Below are positions 43,021-51,880 of a stretch of 64,000 nt of DNA, in pieces; position 1 is the stretch's first letter; each line of letters begins with the position of its first letter. The notes beneath the pieces are model-generated. The model was given only the letters and a program-made list of their open reading frames with translations. It did not search any database and had not been told where the DNA came from. Both the position numbers and the translations under genes were made by a program. Source of the stretch: Clostridia bacterium (GTDB lineage: Bacteria > Bacillota > Clostridia > Oscillospirales > Acutalibacteraceae); contig JAFRJS010000095.1 of assembly GCA_017432165.1 (NCBI GenBank), positions 1 through 64,000 of the forward strand, read 5' to 3'.

Positions 43021-43902
43021 ATGAAAAAAATAGTATTAAAATCACTGGCTATCACTTTAAGCGCAATCAGTTTATTAAATATTTCGCCGATTAAGACAAG
43101 TGCTGATCCCGGCAGTACATTAAAAAATGTGCTTAAGGGCGTAACAATTGCTTGTGCGATTTCTTCTACTTACTACGGTAGTTATCGTGTTGCAAATTTT
43201 GCAATTAAAAATTCGGATTGTATTACCACAACACGTTCTAATACTTTGCGTGAATTAAGAGAATCTTATCAAATAGAATTTCAAAATCACACAGAACCCA
43301 TTGTTTTTACAAAGCGTCAAGAAGGAGTAAGCTGGTGTTGGCTTGCATGTTTACAGGCACTTTTAAAAGATAGAAAAATTGAAAAAACACAGGTACAGCT
43401 GTATAAAGAAATAACCGGAAAAGATCCAGGATGGTTTGAATGTACCAGAAAAAATGGACTTGTATTTTTTGAAAACTTAGAAATAGCAAACAAGAATCAG
43501 CGTGGTTATGCATACGATGATAATCATATTTATCTGGATCAAATAAGAAAATATATAGATCAATCTACAAACGGAAATTATGAATTTAAAGTAGAGTATT
43601 TTGATATGGATATGGATACTAAAGTAGATGATGTTTGTGCAAAAATTAAAAATATTTATAAAAATAACGAAAATCATCCTTTTAGTATTTTCGACAGCCG
43701 TGCACAAGCACTTCATATGGTTAATATCATCAAAATAGATAATAACGACAATGTGGTTGTTGAATGTCCGGAAACTGAAATTAGAAGAACCGAACCTTTA
43801 AAAAATTTTGTGGAAAGATACAGATTTCCTACTTTAAAAAATATCATTAATAAATATAAATTACCCGGTTTGGCAATTTATTATTTATCTTCCAAAAATT
43901 AA
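43021..43902 (+). CDS. Exported papain-like cysteine protease (AvrRpt2/C39-like)
   Basis: 293 residues, AAAAGGAG ribosome site. Signal peptide at 1-28 (LKSLAITLSAISLLNIS, cleavage after TSA). Residues 94-250 match the papain-like peptidase group that includes AvrRpt2-type effectors: Gln100 (oxyanion), Cys106 in SWCWLACLQ, His232 in ALHMVNI, then a following polar strand (VVVECPETE). The QxxxxWCW pattern is diagnostic. Such exported proteases cleave host or competitor proteins. No propeptide cleavage signal was recognised. Confidence 0.65.
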   Translation: MKKIVLKSLAITLSAISLLNISPIKTSADPGSTLKNVLKGVTIACAISSTYYGSYRVANFAIKNSDCITTTRSNTLRELRESYQIEFQNHTEPIVFTKRQEGVSWCWLACLQALLKDRKIEKTQVQLYKEITGKDPGWFECTRKNGLVFFENLEIANKNQRGYAYDDNHIYLDQIRKYIDQSTNGNYEFKVEYFDMDMDTKVDDVCAKIKNIYKNNENHPFSIFDSRAQALHMVNIIKIDNNDNVVVECPETEIRRTEPLKNFVERYRFPTLKNIINKYKLPGLAIYYLSSKN

Positions 43903-43905
43903 AAT

Positions 43906-43934
43906 TTGACATCATTTAAATTTTGTTGTATTAT
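43906..43934 (+). promoter_or_regulatory. Promoter of the T-box-thrS unit
   Basis: Perfect TTGACA (43906-43911), 17-base spacer, TATTAT (43929-43934), starting right after the stop codon of the protease gene. Confidence 0.75.
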
Positions 43935-43940
43935 TAATGT

Positions 43941-44200
43941 GTAAAAGCGAAGAAGGAAACAAGTAACCATTGAAAAGCATTCAGAGAGAGAAACATTTGC
44001 TGTGAGTTTCTTATGTGGACATTGGCGAATACCATTCCGGAGCTGCAATACCGAAATTTATCAGTAAGTATTGCCGCAAGCCCTGCGTTAATGGGTAAAA
44101 TTAAGTTAAAATTCAAGGTGGAACCGTGCATATATAATTGCACCCTTGGTAAAAATCATTTATGTATTTTGGTTTTTGCTGAAGGTGTAATTTTTTTGCA
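43941..44200 (+). ncRNA. T-box leader controlling thrS
   Basis: The leader has a threonine specifier codon ACC in GGCGAATACCATTCC near 44024-44038, and the conserved T-box AAGGTGGAACCGTGC at 44115-44129. The T-box helix (CAAGG...CCTTG) competes with a terminator formed by TTGCACCCTT (near 44138-44148) and GAAGGTGTAA (near 44180-44190), followed by a run of seven T. Uncharged tRNA-Thr would favour the antiterminator and let thrS be read. Confidence 0.9.
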
Positions 44201-44233
44201 TTTTAAAAATTTATATTAAAAGGAGTTTTGAAC

Positions 44234-45997
44234 ATGAAAATTATTTACAAAGATGGCACAATTGCAGAATGCCCGGAAGAAAAAGAACTGGAAGTTTTGC
44301 GCCATACTACGGCTCATACCATGGCGCAAGCAATAAAACGTTTATTTCCTGAGGCAGATTTTGGTTACGGCCCCGCCACGGAAAGAGGTTTTTACTACGA
44401 CGTTGATTTGGGTGAAACCAAATTAACCGACGAAGACCTGGAAAAAATAGAAAAAGAAATGCACAAAATTGTAAAAGAAAACTTGCAAATAAAGCCTTTT
44501 ATACTTCCTCGGGAAGAAGCGGTAAAGCTGATGAAAGAACGCGGCGCCAAATATAAAGTAGAGCATATTGATGATTTGCCGGAAGATGCGGTTATAAGTT
44601 TTTATCAGCAAGGCGAATACATCGACATGTGCGTTGGCCCGCATCTTTGCTACACAAAAGCAATAAAAGCATTTAAAATAACGGGCCAATCCGGTGCATA
44701 CTGGAAAAACGACAAAAAAAATAAAATGCTTACAAGAATTAACGGTATTGCGTTCCGTACTAAAGAGGAGCTAGAAGCGCACATTAAACTTTTGGAAGAA
44801 GCAGAACGCCGTGATCACAGAAAAATCGGAAAAGAAATGGATTTATTTATGTTTTCGGAAGAAGCACCGGGATTTCCATTTTTCTTGACAAACGGTATGA
44901 TTATAAAAAACACCCTTATAGACTACTGGAGAGAGCTTCACACCCGTGAAAACTATGTTGAAGTTTCTACCCCGCTTATTATGAATCGCCATTTATGGGA
45001 AATTAGCGGTCATTGGGAACATTACAAAGACAATATGTATTCAACTTTAATAGATGAAGAAGTTTATTGTGTGAAACCAATGAATTGCCCCGGAGGTGTT
45101 ATGGTTTATAAAAACAAACCACACAGCTACCGCGAACTACCAATGCGTGTTGGGGAACTTGGTGTGGTACATCGTCATGAACTTAGAGGCGCTTTACACG
45201 GGCTTTTTAGGGTTCGCTGCTTTACCCAAGACGATGCGCATATATTTATGCGTCGCGAACAAATTACCGATGAAATTGTCGGTGTAGTAAATTTAATAAA
45301 TGAAGTTTATTCCAAATTTGGATTTAAGTACTTTGTAGAACTTTCTACACGCCCCGAAGATAGCATGGGTAGCGACAAAGACTGGGAAGACGCAACAAAC
45401 GGACTTATAACTGCTCTTGAAAAACTAAATATGCCCTACAAAATAAACGAAGGCGACGGAGCGTTCTATGGCCCGAAAATAGACTTCCACTTAGAGGATT
45501 CTTTGGGTAGAACGTGGCAATGCGGTACAGTACAGCTCGATTTTCAAATGCCGCTTAATTTTGAACTTGAATATATCGATGAAAAAGGTAGCCGTCAGCG
45601 CCCTATTATGGTGCACCGAGTATGTTTTGGTTCCATTGAGCGTTTTATAGGAATTTTAACAGAGCATTACGCAGGCAAATTTCCAGTTTGGCTCTCGCCT
45701 ATTCAAGCAAAAGTTTTAACTTTGCCGGGGACAGATGAAACGTTTGCAAAAAAAGTTTACAGTGTGCTTGCAGAAAATAAAATCAGGTGTAAACTTGACG
45801 ACAGAAACGAAAAAATCGGCTATAAAATAAGAGAAGCAAGGCAAATCGATAAAGTACCATATATGATAATTATTGGTCAAAAAGAAATAGAAAATAATGT
45901 TATTTCGGTGCGTGATCGTGATACAGACAAAACCACTTCCCTTAGTTTGGACGAATTTTTAAGCAAAATAAAAGATCAAAATAAAAACCGCGCATAA
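44234..45997 (+). CDS. thrS: Threonyl-tRNA synthetase
   Basis: 587 residues from the ATG at 44234 (AAAAGGAG 8 bases upstream, preferred over TTG 44228). Shorter than the usual 640 because the N-terminal TGS domain is absent; the protein goes from about 20 residues into the editing domain (HTTAHTMAQAI). Editing, catalytic (class II motif 2 RHELRGALHGLFRVR, zinc-ligand region MNCPGG) and anticodon-binding domains follow. T-box leader upstream and terminator downstream: a single regulated gene. Confidence 0.96.
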   Translation: MKIIYKDGTIAECPEEKELEVLRHTTAHTMAQAIKRLFPEADFGYGPATERGFYYDVDLGETKLTDEDLEKIEKEMHKIVKENLQIKPFILPREEAVKLMKERGAKYKVEHIDDLPEDAVISFYQQGEYIDMCVGPHLCYTKAIKAFKITGQSGAYWKNDKKNKMLTRINGIAFRTKEELEAHIKLLEEAERRDHRKIGKEMDLFMFSEEAPGFPFFLTNGMIIKNTLIDYWRELHTRENYVEVSTPLIMNRHLWEISGHWEHYKDNMYSTLIDEEVYCVKPMNCPGGVMVYKNKPHSYRELPMRVGELGVVHRHELRGALHGLFRVRCFTQDDAHIFMRREQITDEIVGVVNLINEVYSKFGFKYFVELSTRPEDSMGSDKDWEDATNGLITALEKLNMPYKINEGDGAFYGPKIDFHLEDSLGRTWQCGTVQLDFQMPLNFELEYIDEKGSRQRPIMVHRVCFGSIERFIGILTEHYAGKFPVWLSPIQAKVLTLPGTDETFAKKVYSVLAENKIRCKLDDRNEKIGYKIREARQIDKVPYMIIIGQKEIENNVISVRDRDTDKTTSLSLDEFLSKIKDQNKNRA

Positions 45998-46021
45998 AAT
46001 AAATTTATAAATTAATTTTAA

Positions 46022-46048
46022 AAAGCCTCATATTTTTGATGGGGCTTT
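46022..46048 (+). terminator. Terminator of thrS
   Basis: AAAGCC-CAT/ATG-GGCTTT stem with a short loop and a following T-run. Confidence 0.8.
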
Positions 46049-46176
46049 TTATTATTTTTTTCTTGTTTTAAATTTTAAAATGTTGGCTTTTGCTGGGCAA
46101 ATAATTTTGGTTTTTAAAGTAATTATGAGTAAAGAATTTTTTACTTAAATAATTTTATCAAGGAGGAAATTAATTA

Positions 46177-47184
46177 GTGATTACTCAAAAAATATCCCTT
46201 AATACTTGCGAGATTAATCATGTTATTGTTTACGCTAATGAAGGAGAAGTGCAGTGCAGGTACATTGAAGTTCTTTTTAAAGATGATGAAGCTAACGATG
46301 TAAGTTTGAGTGGATACGATGTTACTTTTTATGCCAAAAAGCCTGACGGAACAAGCATTTATAACAGCTGCACAGTTGATACGGTAAATAATACCGCTAC
46401 AGTGGAACTCACATCACAGACGCTAAGTGTTTCGGGAGTGCTGGAATGTGAATTTCAGATTTGGAATGGTAGCGGAACACTTTTAAAAGTTGGAGGGCTT
46501 AAAATAGCTGTTGCTCCGGAAAAGGGTTTTTCGGGAGCTATTGAAAGTACTGACGAATTTAACGTTTTGACTTCTGCCATTAACGAAGCCCGAGGATTTT
46601 CAAGCAGTATTGGAGATTTAAGTGACCTTTCAACAACTGAAAAGTCTACAATTGTGGGAGCAATTAATGAAATTCAGGGAGCCACAGGAGACATTGGAAA
46701 TTTAGCCAATCTTACAACCACAGAAAAATCCACAGTCGTAGGTGCAATTAATGAGGTAAACGGAAAAGTTATTCCTATTTCCAAAGGCGGAACCGGTGCG
46801 GAAACCAAAACCCAAGCAAGGACAAATCTGGAAGTTAAAAAAGAATATATACTTTACAACAATTTAAGCGGTTCAAACAGCACAATAACTTTAAGTGACA
46901 GTATTTCAAATTATTCGTCGATAGAAGTGTATTATCATACCGAATCCAATGGAGAATGCTCGAATTATAACAAATTTGTACCGGGAGCGAATCCTGTTCT
47001 TTTATTTTCTGCCAGAACTAATGATGCAGGTACCGAATGCTTTGTAAAAACTGTAAAAACCACATTTAGCGGCAGCACGGTTTCTTTTTCTAATGGATAC
47101 CAATTAATATTAAGAAATGGGTCAAGTGAATTTCAATCGAATTCAGCTATTAAAATATATAAAGTAGTTGGATATCAATATTAA
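46177..47184 (+). CDS. Orphan BppU-type phage tail fibre protein
   Basis: 335 residues, GTG start behind AAGGAGG. Residues 1-115 match the N-terminal domain of BppU-type baseplate proteins (SLNTCEINHVIVYANEGEVQ, DVTFYAKKPDG, GVLECEFQIW). Two near-identical 23-residue units follow, GDLSDLSTTEKSTIVGAINE and GNLANLTTTEKSTVVGAINE (about 147-190), typical of fibre stalks, then KGGTGAETKTQARTNL and a C-terminal beta domain. No other phage genes but the next one are nearby. Intact. Confidence 0.75.
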   Translation: MITQKISLNTCEINHVIVYANEGEVQCRYIEVLFKDDEANDVSLSGYDVTFYAKKPDGTSIYNSCTVDTVNNTATVELTSQTLSVSGVLECEFQIWNGSGTLLKVGGLKIAVAPEKGFSGAIESTDEFNVLTSAINEARGFSSSIGDLSDLSTTEKSTIVGAINEIQGATGDIGNLANLTTTEKSTVVGAINEVNGKVIPISKGGTGAETKTQARTNLEVKKEYILYNNLSGSNSTITLSDSISNYSSIEVYYHTESNGECSNYNKFVPGANPVLLFSARTNDAGTECFVKTVKTTFSGSTVSFSNGYQLILRNGSSEFQSNSAIKIYKVVGYQY

Positions 47185-47210
47185 AATAATAATTAGGAGG
47201 AAAATAATTT

Positions 47211-47501
47211 ATGGCAATAATTAAACAAATGGAACTAGAAAACGGAATAATAATAAATTATCACAGGGTGGTAAGTGTAAATAATATTACAAATAAATCC
47301 AGCATAATAGAGATGGCTGGCTATACCGGCAAGGCAAAAAGAGAAGAAGAAAAGGAAAAAACAGTAACTGGCGAGCCCATGAATGTATTTATCTATACAA
47401 AATATTTAAATGTACCATATGACGCTAATTTAAACGTAAACACAGCATACGAGTACATTAAAACATTAGATGAATACAGTGGCTGTACAGACGATATTTA
47501 A
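47211..47501 (+). CDS. Orphan small phage tail-region protein
   Basis: 96 residues, TTAGGAGG upstream, 26 bases after the orphan fibre gene. The pattern IIKQMELENGIIINYHRVVSV is one I recognise from small proteins that follow tail fibre genes in clostridial phages. Charged in the middle. Both genes end at a terminator (47519-47541), so the pair makes one unit. Confidence 0.6.
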   Translation: MAIIKQMELENGIIINYHRVVSVNNITNKSSIIEMAGYTGKAKREEEKEKTVTGEPMNVFIYTKYLNVPYDANLNVNTAYEYIKTLDEYSGCTDDI

Positions 47502-47518
47502 GCAAAATAATATTATGG

Positions 47519-47541
47519 CCCCCATAAATAAAACATGGGGG
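47519..47541 (+). terminator. Terminator of the orphan fibre unit
   Basis: CCCCCAT (47519-47525) pairs with ATGGGGG (47535-47541), followed by TTAATTTTTG. Confidence 0.85.
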
Positions 47542-47581
47542 TTAATTTTTGTTTATTATTCAAAGATTATGTAAAAAGGCA

Positions 47582-47610
47582 TTGAAAAATAGGTATTTTT
47601 TTGTTATAAT
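47582..47610 (+). promoter_or_regulatory. Promoter of the NTT transporter
   Basis: TTGAAA (47582-47587), 17-base spacer, perfect TATAAT (47605-47610). Confidence 0.7.
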
Positions 47611-47649
47611 GTAAATATAAAAATATATTTATAGGATGTGTTTATTTCA

Positions 47650-48993
47650 ATGGTTGATTTTTTAAGAACCATTTGCAAATTTAACTTTGGAGAATTTGAA
47701 AAAGAGGAATTTAAAAAATTTCTTAAAATGGGCGGTATACTTATGATGATACTTGGTGTTTACTGGACACTAAGACCGCTTAAAGATTCCTTATTTGATC
47801 AAATTATAGGGGCTGATCATAGACCCTATGCAAAAATAATTTCTGCACTTCTTATGATTCCATTCGTGGCGCTTTATACTAAAATTTTAGATTACATTCC
47901 CAAATCTAAGCTTATTAGTAAATTGCCGCCACTTTTTTATGGTAGTATAGTATCGGTTTATGCCGTGTTTGTTTGGTTTTTTCAAAATGGGACAATTACA
48001 AAAAGCATATTTACCACAGTTTTGGGATATTTTTGGTATTTTTGTGTAGAAAGTTATGGCTCGCTTGTTTTGGCACTTTTTTGGTCTTTTGCAACAGATA
48101 TAACTACCTCTGAAGATGCCAACAAAGGCTTTTCTTTGGTGTATGCTCTTGGGCATTTGGGCGGAATACTCTTCCCTATTCTTTTTATTGGATTGCCCAT
48201 AGGTTTGGGTGTAAAATCAGACTCTGTTTCAATGATATTGGCCGCAATTTTAATGCTCTTTATTGCGCCGATTTTAAAAAGTTTAATTACCAAAACCCCA
48301 AAAGAATTGATGGTTCCACAGAATTCCAATAAAGAAGCTAAGAGAAAAAAAGAAAAAACAGGTTTTATGGAAGGAGTAAAAATCCTTTTTTCGCATAAAT
48401 ATTTAATCAGTATTTTTGCGGTAAATTTCTTCTTTGAATTAATAGTTACACTTTTTGATTTTAATTTTAAAATTAAAGCTTCCAAAGTTTTTACCGGTGT
48501 GGAATTAACCCGTTACTATTTTAAATATAGTTCCATTGTAAATTTAATTACATTTATTTTCCTGCTGTTCGGAATAAGCAAAATTACCGAATATTTAGGT
48601 TTAAAAGTGTCCCTTGCAATGGTGCCAATTTTATTTTGCGTAGCTCTTATTGGATTTTTCACAGTGCGTAAATTAGAATTTTTGTTTTGGCTAATGGTTT
48701 GCTCAAAAGCGATAAATTACTCAGTCAACGGGCCTTCGCTTAAGCAGCTTTATATTCCTACCAGCCCGGCTGCCAGATCCAAAGCCCAGGCATGGATAGA
48801 AACTTTTGGAGGAAGATTTTCAAAAATGGCCGGTTCTGGATTAAATGCACTTCCTAAAATAGTTGGAAAAGCTGCGTATAGGTTAGTCAGCGGTAGTGTA
48901 GGATTTACATTTATAATAATTTGGTTTTGTTTAGCGCTTTATCTTGGGAAAACTCACAAAAAAGCAATCGATTCAAAAACAAACATTTGCTAA
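47650..48993 (+). CDS. Nucleotide transporter, ATP/ADP translocase (NTT) family
   Basis: 447 residues from the ATG at 47650, with about 11-12 hydrophobic segments. Hallmarks of the TLC/NTT family (PF03219): YWTLRPLKDSLF at 41-52 (numbered from that ATG), GLKVSLAMVPILFC in the middle, and near the C-terminus NYSVNGPSLKQLYIPTSPAA followed by KAQAWIETFGGRFSKMAGS, matching the conserved loop of plastid and rickettsial/chlamydial carriers. These exchange ATP for ADP or import nucleotides and are typical of obligate intracellular bacteria. Own promoter; stands alone. Confidence 0.85.
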   Translation: MVDFLRTICKFNFGEFEKEEFKKFLKMGGILMMILGVYWTLRPLKDSLFDQIIGADHRPYAKIISALLMIPFVALYTKILDYIPKSKLISKLPPLFYGSIVSVYAVFVWFFQNGTITKSIFTTVLGYFWYFCVESYGSLVLALFWSFATDITTSEDANKGFSLVYALGHLGGILFPILFIGLPIGLGVKSDSVSMILAAILMLFIAPILKSLITKTPKELMVPQNSNKEAKRKKEKTGFMEGVKILFSHKYLISIFAVNFFFELIVTLFDFNFKIKASKVFTGVELTRYYFKYSSIVNLITFIFLLFGISKITEYLGLKVSLAMVPILFCVALIGFFTVRKLEFLFWLMVCSKAINYSVNGPSLKQLYIPTSPAARSKAQAWIETFGGRFSKMAGSGLNALPKIVGKAAYRLVSGSVGFTFIIIWFCLALYLGKTHKKAIDSKTNIC

Positions 48994-49014
48994 TTAAATA
49001 CATACAAAATTAAA

Positions 49015-49042
49015 ACAAGCTCGCTTTACTACACGAGCTTGT
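49015..49042. terminator. Terminator after the NTT gene
   Basis: ACAAGCTCG (49015-49023) pairs with CGAGCTTGT (49034-49042), followed by CTTTT; also serves the convergent gene. Confidence 0.8.
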
Positions 49043-49065
49043 CTTTTAATTGTAAAAACATTAAT

Positions 49066-50405
49066 TTAAGTTTTATTTGGCGGTAATGGCATTGGAGGGC
49101 GGTGAGTTTGTTTTTTATGTGCATTTGTTTCAACTTTTTTTAATTTTTTGGGGTCAAAGCCCTTGATGTCATCTAATGCGTGAAAGGAGTCGGCATGCTT
49201 GGCTTTTGCGTTTAAATATTCAGATATAATTGTATTTATATCTTTCTTTGTGCTTTTTAAAATGTAATATTTTTTACTCATGTTTTCGTTATAATAACAA
49301 TAACTATAATCGTATTGATATAAAGCAATTATATAGCTAAAATCAAGAGGGAGTTGCTTTGAATACCATTCAGGTTTGATTAATTTAAATGCATTAAACA
49401 AATATTTGGATTGATTATTATTTATTAATTCATTTTCTATTTCTTTTAAAAGTTTACGTCTGGCGGGAATTAGAGTAGTAAGGATTTCGTCTTCATTTAA
49501 TTTTAAAGTGATATCTTGATATGCAGTTGTACCCTCAACTTTTTTTAACCATCTATTGCGAACCACCTGACGTCTTTCAACTTCATCAACAAATTGATTA
49601 TATTTATCAAAGAAAGATTTAGAATCATTTTTAAAATCTTGATAAGATTTAAGCGTAATTTTTTTACTTATTTTATTTTTTTCATCTACAATCAAATTTA
49701 TTTCTTTTTCGTTATTGATTTGATCTAATATTTTCTTGTAAGAATTAGCTATTTTTTTGATATCAGATTGCCTTTTATTTTCACTAAAATCAAAACTAGA
49801 ATAAAAAGTTTTTAATTCATCATAAAATATAGCTGGTTTCTTTTTGTAAATTTGTTCTGATATAGTTCCAAGATATTCATTAGTAAGTTTATATTTTAAT
49901 ATGTTAAGAAAATCTGGTACAGTTAATCTATTTTCTTTTGCCATTTGTTCTAAATGTAGCGCGTCTTTTTTAGAAAGCGATTTTAATTTGGAATCTCCCA
50001 ACAAATGCGAGGATTGCTTTTTTATTTTGTTTTTTATGCTTGTTTTTTTAGCATTTTCATTTTTGATTTTTTTTATGGTTTCTTTCAGTTTTTTATACTT
50101 ACTATAATAAAGATCAAAGCTATGAGGAGTGGCTAAAAAAAATTTTTTAAATCATTTGATAATTGACTATTACTGTTTAATATATCTTCTTTGTTTTTCT
50201 CAATATAATTAGTTAATTTGTTATATAAAATAATGCAAAAATCCGTATCTGTAATTTTTTTTGCATTAACTAGTTTTAGCAATTCTTCTGATGGCTTATT
50301 AGTATATTTTTTTAAATCGTTATTGCTTTTTACTTTTGATTTATTTAATAATAAAGTGTTTCTGCTTTTAGGAATTCTGCTAATAATTTCATTTAATTCC
50401 ACCAC
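49066..50405 (-). pseudogene. Frameshifted unknown gene downstream of ispH
   Basis: GTG at 50405 (GGAGATGATTA upstream, overlapping the ispH end by 17 bases) opens a 90-residue frame ending at a TAG at 50133-50135. A one-base shift in the eight-T run on the coding strand (50135-50142) continues as FLATPHSFDLYYSKYKKLKE and joins, without any stop, the long frame ending at 49066 (312 residues when begun at 50004). Together they give about 445 residues: charged, helical, lysine-rich, with no recognised domain and a proline-rich end (HRPPMPLPPN). Either a pseudogene or rescued by slippage at the homopolymer. Confidence 0.65.
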
Positions 50406-51252
50406 TAATCATCTCCAAATAGCTTTTAATTTTTTTTACTAAAGAAATTGGTGTGGATGCACCCGCGATTATTCCTACACATCTCATATTTTTGTAAATA
50501 TTTTCGGGCACATCGTTTTCGGATTCTACCAAAATAGTTTTTGTGTTTTTTTTGCAAATATCATAAAGTTTTTTTGTGTTGGAACTTTCCTTTCCACCAA
50601 TTACCACAACTAAATCACATTTTTGCGAAAGCTCCTCGGCTTCTTTTTGCCGTAAAACTGTTGTGTTACAGATTGTATCAAAAATGGAAGCTCTATGCAA
50701 GTATAATTTGATAAATTCAACACATTTTTTCCAATTATCAACAGAAAAAGTTGTTTGTGCAACAATTAATGATTTTTTTTCTTTAATTTCCGGGTAATTT
50801 TTTACTATTTTTTTTAGTTCTTCCAAATCTTTAAAAACATAGCTTTCTCCTTTAAAATAGCTTCTTATTCCTATCATTTCGGGGTGTTTTTCATTTCCCG
50901 CGGCAAGCAAAATATCGTTATTTTCGCAGTTACTCTTTACTATTTGGTGTATTTTTTTAACAAACGGGCACGTAGCGTCAACATAATCGATATTGCTACT
51001 TTTTATAAAGTCAAAAATTTCGCTGCTTATTCCGTGTGAGCGAATTATTAATTTGGATTTATCCGGTAGTTCACGAGGGTAATTTATTATTTTAGCTCCT
51101 TTTTCGGCTAGCTTTTTTACCACAAGAGGATTGTGAATAATTTTGCCTAAGGTACAAATTTTTTCCCCGCTATCCAGGAGTTCATTTGCTATTTTTATTG
51201 ATCTATCTACCCCAAAGCAAAACCCCGAGGTTTTAGCAACCAAAATTTTCAT
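50389..51252 (-). CDS. ispH: 4-hydroxy-3-methylbut-2-enyl diphosphate reductase
   Basis: 287 residues from the ATG at 51250-51252 (GGGGGAG upstream). Last step of the MEP isoprenoid pathway, making IPP and DMAPP. The three cysteines of the [4Fe-4S] cluster are visible: Cys12 (GFCFGV), one near 96 (DATCPF), one near 190 (DTICNTT). Third gene of cmk-plsC-ispH; this order is common in Clostridia. Two bases separate it from plsC on the track of the ORFs, so it is translationally linked. Confidence 0.96.
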   Translation of the reverse strand: MKILVAKTSGFCFGVDRSIKIANELLDSGEKICTLGKIIHNPLVVKKLAEKGAKIINYPRELPDKSKLIIRSHGISSEIFDFIKSSNIDYVDATCPFVKKIHQIVKSNCENNDILLAAGNEKHPEMIGIRSYFKGESYVFKDLEELKKIVKNYPEIKEKKSLIVAQTTFSVDNWKKCVEFIKLYLHRASIFDTICNTTVLRQKEAEELSQKCDLVVVIGGKESSNTKKLYDICKKNTKTILVESENDVPENIYKNMRCVGIIAGASTPISLVKKIKSYLEMISGGIK

Positions 51253-51268
51253 TATGCGCTCCCCCATT

Positions 51269-51880
51269 TTAATTTCGCATTTCTTTTATTTTGTTCATTA
51301 TTAAATTTGTAGCTGATTTTATTTCCAGTCTGGAGTTTTCTTTTATGCCGAGTTCTTCCGGACTAATGGGAGAATTAAATTTAATAACTGTCTTTTTAAA
51401 AATATGTATTTTATTGTTTTTTCCGCCGCCTGTTATACAAACAGGAACAATTTTTGCGTTGTTTTTTTGTGCCAAAACGGCAGCTCCGGATTTCGGCCTT
51501 AAAAATTCCCCTGTTTTAGAGCGTGTGCCTTCAATAAATATTCCCAAAACTTTTCCTGAATTTAAAATGTTTTCGGCTTCTTCTAGAGCTTTTCCGTCGC
51601 TTTTTCCGCGTTTAACGGCAAAAACGCCGATGGCATTTAAAAAGCTTGCAAAAAACCTATTTTTAAAAAGTTCTGATTTTGCCATAAAACATATTTTATA
51701 TGGGTAAACAACCGCCAATAAAACCGGATCTATGTTCGAAAGATGATTTGGGCAAAGTATATGGCCGTAATTTAAATTTTTAAGGTTTTCTTTGCCGTAT
51801 ACTCTGTACGGGTAAAAAATCCACAAAATCGGCCTTACAATCCATGTAAGAATGGTATATAATATTTTATTTTGTTTCAA
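51269..51880 (-). CDS. plsC: 1-acyl-sn-glycerol-3-phosphate acyltransferase
   Basis: About 203 residues; the TTG at 51878-51880 is preferred over GTG at 51889 because AAAGGAGC lies at proper distance only from the TTG. It adds the second acyl chain to glycerol phosphate in phospholipid synthesis. The HX4D motif (NHLSNIDP, near 50) and the EGTRSKTGEF block near 122 are intact, with a membrane-anchoring N-terminus. Overlaps the end of cmk. Confidence 0.92.
   Translation of the reverse strand: MKQNKILYTILTWIVRPILWIFYPYRVYGKENLKNLNYGHILCPNHLSNIDPVLLAVVYPYKICFMAKSELFKNRFFASFLNAIGVFAVKRGKSDGKALEEAENILNSGKVLGIFIEGTRSKTGEFLRPKSGAAVLAQKNNAKIVPVCITGGGKNNKIHIFKKTVIKFNSPISPEELGIKENSRLEIKSATNLIMNKIKEMRN

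Noticed and set aside
43934-44219. Short ORFs on both strands between the protease gene and thrS
   Set aside because: The region is a T-box leader with specifier, T-box and terminator, so these ORFs are chance frames.
46177-47501. Second prophage
   Set aside because: Only two tail-type genes lie between thrS and the NTT gene, with no integrase, head or lysis genes; treated as an orphan pair.
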